From: JAMCYG01 sp027365565
Lineage (GTDB): Archaea; Micrarchaeota; Micrarchaeia; Micrarchaeales; Micrarchaeaceae
Direction of reading: 5' to 3'
Assembly: GCA_027365565.1 (NCBI GenBank)
Contig: DAHXMI010000004.1
Location: 71,142 to 135,141 of the forward strand
DNA: 64,000 bases
A model generated the notes under the pieces. The model did no database searches. It was given only the letters and a program-made list of their open reading frames with translations, and was not told the DNA's origin. Within the stretch, counting starts at the first letter, position 1, and the number at the start of each line of letters is the position of its first letter. The position numbers were made by a program, and so were the translations under genes. Below, piece after piece: positions 60,738-64,000 of the stretch.

Positions 60738-61420
60738 TGGTAGATAATATGATAGCTGCGCTATTCAGTGGAGGGAAAGACTCGACGCTTGCAGTGCACA
60801 GGGCGCATGACATGGGAAAGGATGTCGAGCTGCTTATAACGATGGTCCCGGAGAACGAATACAGCTACATGTTCCACAAGCCAGCAATACAGTTTACCCC
60901 GATGCAGGCGGAAGCCCTCGGCATCAGGCAGGTGATGTCGGTAACCAAAGGCGAGAAGGAGCTCGAACTAGAGGATCTCGAGAGGGTGCTGAAGGAGAAT
61001 AATGTCACGGAACTGTTCACCGGCGCGGTGGCCAGCAGCTACCAGAAGGAGAGGATAGATGCGATATGCGGCCGCCTGGGCATAACGATGCGATCGCCGC
61101 TCTGGCACATAGAGCCGCTCGAGGAACTGCGCGAATTGTCTTCCAAGTACGACGTGATAATAACCCAGGTTGCAGCGGAGGGATTTGACGACAGCTTACT
61201 CGGCTCGCGCCTTGACAGCGCGATGATAGATAAACTGATGGCCCTCAAGGACAGGTACCGGATAAATCCGCTATTCGAGGGAGGCGAAGCCGAGAGCTTC
61301 GTACTGGATGCGCCGCTGTTCAGGAAGTCGATCAGGGTTACAAGCGCGCGGAAGGAGCGCGACGGCCAGGTAGGAAAATACATCATCGAGCATGCCGAGC
61401 TGGTGGAGAAGATCGCGTAA
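60737..61420 (+). CDS. Diphthine-ammonia ligase (Dph6 family ATP-PPase)
   Basis: A 227-residue enzyme. The PP-loop is residues 11-16 (SGGKDS), followed by the family-typical SYMFHKPAIQFTPMQAEALG, FTGAVASSYQKERIDAIC and FEGGEAESFVLDAPLF. It amidates diphthine on the modified histidine of elongation factor 2, the last step of diphthamide formation. It overlaps the nth stop by one base. Confidence 0.93.
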   Translation: MVDNMIAALFSGGKDSTLAVHRAHDMGKDVELLITMVPENEYSYMFHKPAIQFTPMQAEALGIRQVMSVTKGEKELELEDLERVLKENNVTELFTGAVASSYQKERIDAICGRLGITMRSPLWHIEPLEELRELSSKYDVIITQVAAEGFDDSLLGSRLDSAMIDKLMALKDRYRINPLFEGGEAESFVLDAPLFRKSIRVTSARKERDGQVGKYIIEHAELVEKIA

Positions 61421-61481
61421 GATAGTGCGACACAAGGCATTTTATTATGTCGCTGCAACTGAATATTCCTGTGGTGGTTTG

Positions 61482-62708
61482 ATGGACCTGCTCTCGAAAA
61501 GAAGCGCGTTCGTTTACAATCCTATACTTGAAGAGGACGACGATGCTGCAAAGTTGGCTAAGCGCGGGATAAATGTGATGAAGCTCAATAGGGGCGATCC
61601 CGCATACTATTTCCCAACGCCGAAGTACATGATAGATGCGTACGTGGATGCGCTAAGGGCGAGCAAGACATACTATTCAGACAGCATAGGCGTACGGGAA
61701 CTCAGGGAGGCCGTGGCTGGCAGGTACAAGAGGATGTACGGCGTCAACGCCAGCCCAGACAACGTGATAGCGACAGCTGGCATTACGGAGGGGCTCGCGT
61801 TCATAAACAGCGCCCTGATAAACAGCGGTGACAGGGCCGTGATATTCAAGCCCTATTACGTGCAGTATATAACCAACCTCAGGGAATACGGAGGCAGGCC
61901 CCTGTTCGGCATCTACAACGAAGGCGAGGGCTGGAGCATACACCTTGACCACATAAGAGGCGAGCTCAGGAAGATGAAGCGCGCGGGCAGGATAGGCAGG
62001 GTAAAGTACATGATAATAACCAACCCGAACAATCCGACAGGCACGGTGCTGAAACGCAAGGTGCTTGAGGAAGTCGTTGACATCGCGAATGAGAATGGCA
62101 TAGTGCTGATCAGCGACGAGATATATGACGAGATTGTCTACAACGGCGCGAAGTTTACCAGCGTAGGGCAGGTGGCAAAGGGCGTGCCGCACATACTCCT
62201 GCACGGGGCATCGAAGGTGTTCGACGCGACCGGATTCAGGATGGGATATATGGTTTTCCCAGAGCAGGACAGGAAGTCGATGGCGATAAGGGACAAGATA
62301 GTCGACTACGCACGGATGAGGCTGTCGCTCAACACGCCAGCGGAATATGCGCTGGCCGAGGGCATAAGCAACAGGAAGGAGCATGACAAGGCGATAGGAG
62401 GCATGGTGTCGAACATCGCGAAGAGGGTCAACTCCGTGACGGACATACTAAAGCGCAACGACGCGATAAGCGTGGTCAGGCCGAACGGCGCATTCTACGT
62501 GTTGCCAAGGCTGAAGATGTCAGGACTGCGCATCAAGGACGACAAGGAGTTCATAAGGAGAGTGCTCGAGGAAGAGCATGTGCAGATAACGCGCGGATCC
62601 GGATTCGGGAGCCCAAACCACTTCAGGATAGTGGCCCTCGCTCCGGAAAAGGAGCTGGCGGATGCGGTAGGCAGGATAGAAGCCCTGCTGACAAAGTACG
62701 CGAAGTGA
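61482..62708 (+). CDS. Class I/II (AspC-like) PLP aminotransferase
   Basis: A 408-residue fold-type I aminotransferase: VMKLNRGDPAYYFPTPKYM, TAGITEGLAFINSALINSGD, ITNPNNPTGTVLKRKVL, ISDEIYDEIVYN and the PLP-lysine motif HGASKVFDATGFRMGYMV. The Lys is present in SKVF and the final GFGSPNHFRIV holds the substrate Arg. Closest in layout to archaeal aspartate/aromatic aminotransferases. ATG at 61482 follows GGTGG; a longer frame overlaps Dph6. Confidence 0.92.
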   Translation: MDLLSKRSAFVYNPILEEDDDAAKLAKRGINVMKLNRGDPAYYFPTPKYMIDAYVDALRASKTYYSDSIGVRELREAVAGRYKRMYGVNASPDNVIATAGITEGLAFINSALINSGDRAVIFKPYYVQYITNLREYGGRPLFGIYNEGEGWSIHLDHIRGELRKMKRAGRIGRVKYMIITNPNNPTGTVLKRKVLEEVVDIANENGIVLISDEIYDEIVYNGAKFTSVGQVAKGVPHILLHGASKVFDATGFRMGYMVFPEQDRKSMAIRDKIVDYARMRLSLNTPAEYALAEGISNRKEHDKAIGGMVSNIAKRVNSVTDILKRNDAISVVRPNGAFYVLPRLKMSGLRIKDDKEFIRRVLEEEHVQITRGSGFGSPNHFRIVALAPEKELADAVGRIEALLTKYAK

Positions 62709-62764
62709 CGACAGGCGCGGTATGCCAAAGCATTTTATATATGTTCGGGCGAAAGATTTACCAT

Positions 62765-62855
62765 GGGCTCGTGGTCCAACGGTATGATGCCAAGTTCTTT
62801 CTGAACGCATAAGCCTTACACGCTGGAGACAGGGGTTCGACTCCCTTCGGGCCCA
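62765..62855 (+). tRNA. tRNA-Val (anticodon TAC) with a 20-base intron in the anticodon stem
   Basis: Acceptor GGGCTCG pairs with CGGGCCC, discriminator A. As read, the anticodon stem does not pair, but removing 20 bases (62793-62812, junction at about positions 29/30) restores stem CCAGC/GCTGG with loop CTTACAC, anticodon TAC. Mature length is 71. The intron has an internal GTTC/GAAC stem. T arm AGGGG/CCCTT with loop TTCGACT. A non-canonical intron position. Confidence 0.87.
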
Positions 62856-62868
62856 TTCAGGTTTTAAC

Positions 62869-64000
62869 ATGCCGGACTCAGGCACAACTACTATGAATTC
62901 GGTGCGCAAAGAAAACAGCAATGTGATTTATGACAGTATCGAATCCTTCAACACATACATGAATGAGATGCTTCCCCGCGCCATTATGGGCAGGTTGCAC
63001 TCAAGGATCCATGCGATTGACGACGAATACGCCGACAGCGAGGCGATGAAGGGGACTGTCGACAAGCTGGAGAAGATGATCACGGACTACCCCAACAGGG
63101 AGAAGGCAGGCCTCCGGAGGTCCAAGCTCATGTGGCTCGTAGGCAAGATGTACGGTGTCAGTGAGGAAGAGATGCTCCTGCCTGCAGTAGCGATAGAACT
63201 GTCGCAGGACGCGATACTGATAGCTGACGACATAGAGGACGGAGCGCTGCTGAGGCGCGGAGACAAGGCGCTGCAGCGCAAGTACGGCGTGAGCAATGCG
63301 ATAAACGTTTCGCATTACCTCAACAAGGAGGTATGGCTCGCGCTTGAGGAGTACACGGAGACGTATGGTAAATCCAAGGGACGCTCGGTCCGCAAGATAT
63401 TAGACAGGTACGCAGACAAGACCCTTGAAGGCCAGACGATGGAGCTGGAGTTCTCGGACCTCGAGACGCTGACATTCGACATGTGCGAGCGGCTGCTTAA
63501 ATACAAGACTGCGGGTTATAGCACCGCAGCGCCTGCCCTAATAGGCGCAACGATGGGAACGAACGGGCTGGACATCCTCGGCGTACTGGAGGATATAGGC
63601 ATACAGATAGGCATGTCATTCCAGATAAGAGACGACATAGAGGACATTGAAGAGGATGTGTACAAAGGCACGCCCACGCTGCTTATATACAAGGCATACA
63701 CGGACGCCACATTAGACGAGAAGGAGAAGCTGCGCGCCATCTATGAGAGCGTGAATGACAGAAGGAAGGAGGGCTATACCGATGCAAGGCTGCGCGAGCA
63801 GGATTTCAACTACGTGCTCGATATGATGAAGAAGTACGGCAGCCTGGAATACGCAAGGCAGCAGAAGGACGGCCATTTCGACAGGGCGAAGGAACTTCTG
63901 CTCAAAAACATAGGCAATGGGATAGGCAAAGCCATACCAGACAACAAGTTCACGAGCATGATCGCGGCGCTATATTATGATTATGCCAATGGCTTGAAGA
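62869..64000 (+). CDS. Geranylgeranyl diphosphate synthase-like prenyltransferase (3' end outside window)
   Basis: Open from ATG 62869 past the last base, at least 377 codons, so the 3' end is missing. The two Asp-rich motifs of trans-prenyltransferases are present: DDIED at residues 120-124 followed by GALLRRG, and RDDIEDIEEDVYKGTPTLL with DDIED at 255-259. The Gly/Ala-rich GYSTAAPALIGATMG helix lies between. Chain-length residues cannot be judged. It would supply GGPP for the DGGGP synthase encoded at 14836. Longer than the usual ~320-350 residues, with an N-terminal extra stretch. It starts 13 bases after tRNA-Val. Confidence 0.9.
   Translation, partial: MPDSGTTTMNSVRKENSNVIYDSIESFNTYMNEMLPRAIMGRLHSRIHAIDDEYADSEAMKGTVDKLEKMITDYPNREKAGLRRSKLMWLVGKMYGVSEEEMLLPAVAIELSQDAILIADDIEDGALLRRGDKALQRKYGVSNAINVSHYLNKEVWLALEEYTETYGKSKGRSVRKILDRYADKTLEGQTMELEFSDLETLTFDMCERLLKYKTAGYSTAAPALIGATMGTNGLDILGVLEDIGIQIGMSFQIRDDIEDIEEDVYKGTPTLLIYKAYTDATLDEKEKLRAIYESVNDRRKEGYTDARLREQDFNYVLDMMKKYGSLEYARQQKDGHFDRAKELLLKNIGNGIGKAIPDNKFTSMIAALYYDYANGLK

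Overview
The window is archaeal chromosome. Evidence includes archaeal ribosomal proteins (L18e, L30/L15, S9, S2), RNA polymerase subunits Rpo3 and RpoN, archaeal lipid enzymes (UbiA-type digeranylgeranylglyceryl phosphate synthase, isopentenyl phosphate kinase, GGPP synthase), a KEOPS Cgi121 subunit, endonuclease Q, a beta-CASP RNase, archaeal NAC, TruD and Dph6, with TATA/SD signals of archaeal type. A solitary 23S rRNA gene (no 16S or 5S beside it), tRNAs with non-canonical introns, short intergenic spaces and a succinate dehydrogenase/fumarase cluster together suggest a DPANN lineage close to Micrarchaeota (Ca. Micrarchaeum/ARMAN-2 type). That placement is inference from gene content, not a phylogeny.

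Layout. 1-8.0 kb: cell surface and type IV pilus-like machinery (LamG and DUF2341 proteins, two TadC/FlaJ-like membrane proteins, a secretion ATPase, a linker protein and a coiled-coil protein). 8.1-11.0 kb: M50 protease, tRNA-Gln and three consecutive TrkA-N/RCK proteins. 11.0-14.7 kb: three surface proteins, the largest a pilin-like Ser/Thr-rich protein ending in two Hint-like modules. 14.8-19.1 kb: DGGGP synthase and the rpo3-tRNA-Leu-L18e-L13-S9-rpoN-tRNA-Pro-S2 operon. 19.2-24.2 kb: 2H phosphodiesterase, flippase, two GT2 glycosyltransferases, XPF-like nuclease. 24.2-29.0 kb: fumarase and a succinate dehydrogenase operon with an unlisted 56-residue membrane protein. 29.2-30.7 kb: Cgi121 and PRPP synthase. 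30.7-33.8 kb: an AT-rich island with a four-gene operon (PqqD-like protein, radical SAM enzyme, gluzincin protease, unknown protein), the best candidate here for an undescribed system. 33.9-36.8 kb: 23S rRNA on the minus strand. 37-49.7 kb: duplicated YIP1 proteins, AIM24-like protein, TruD, IPK, transporter, tRNA-Ser, glycan synthesis genes, NAC, SPFH protein, sulfatase, nucleotidyltransferase. 49.9-53.3 kb: a second AT-rich stretch; its 51.0-53.3 kb part looks like a small element integrated in tRNA-Ala. 53.4-64 kb: beta-CASP RNase, coiled-coil protein, GT4, L15, L30, endonuclease Q, endonuclease III, Dph6, aminotransferase, tRNA-Val and a GGPP synthase that runs off the end.

Genes that work together: the secretion ATPase with its two membrane subunits and pilin-like surface proteins; SdhA-SdhB-membrane subunit(s)-fumarase for part of the TCA cycle; IPK, GGPP synthase and DGGGP synthase for ether lipids; flippase plus GT2/GT4 enzymes for surface glycans; endonuclease Q, endonuclease III and the XPF-like nuclease for DNA repair. 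Gene starts were re-chosen by Shine-Dalgarno position, overlaps with RNA genes, paralogue alignment and family starts. Function assignments rest on motifs read by eye; no database search was run.
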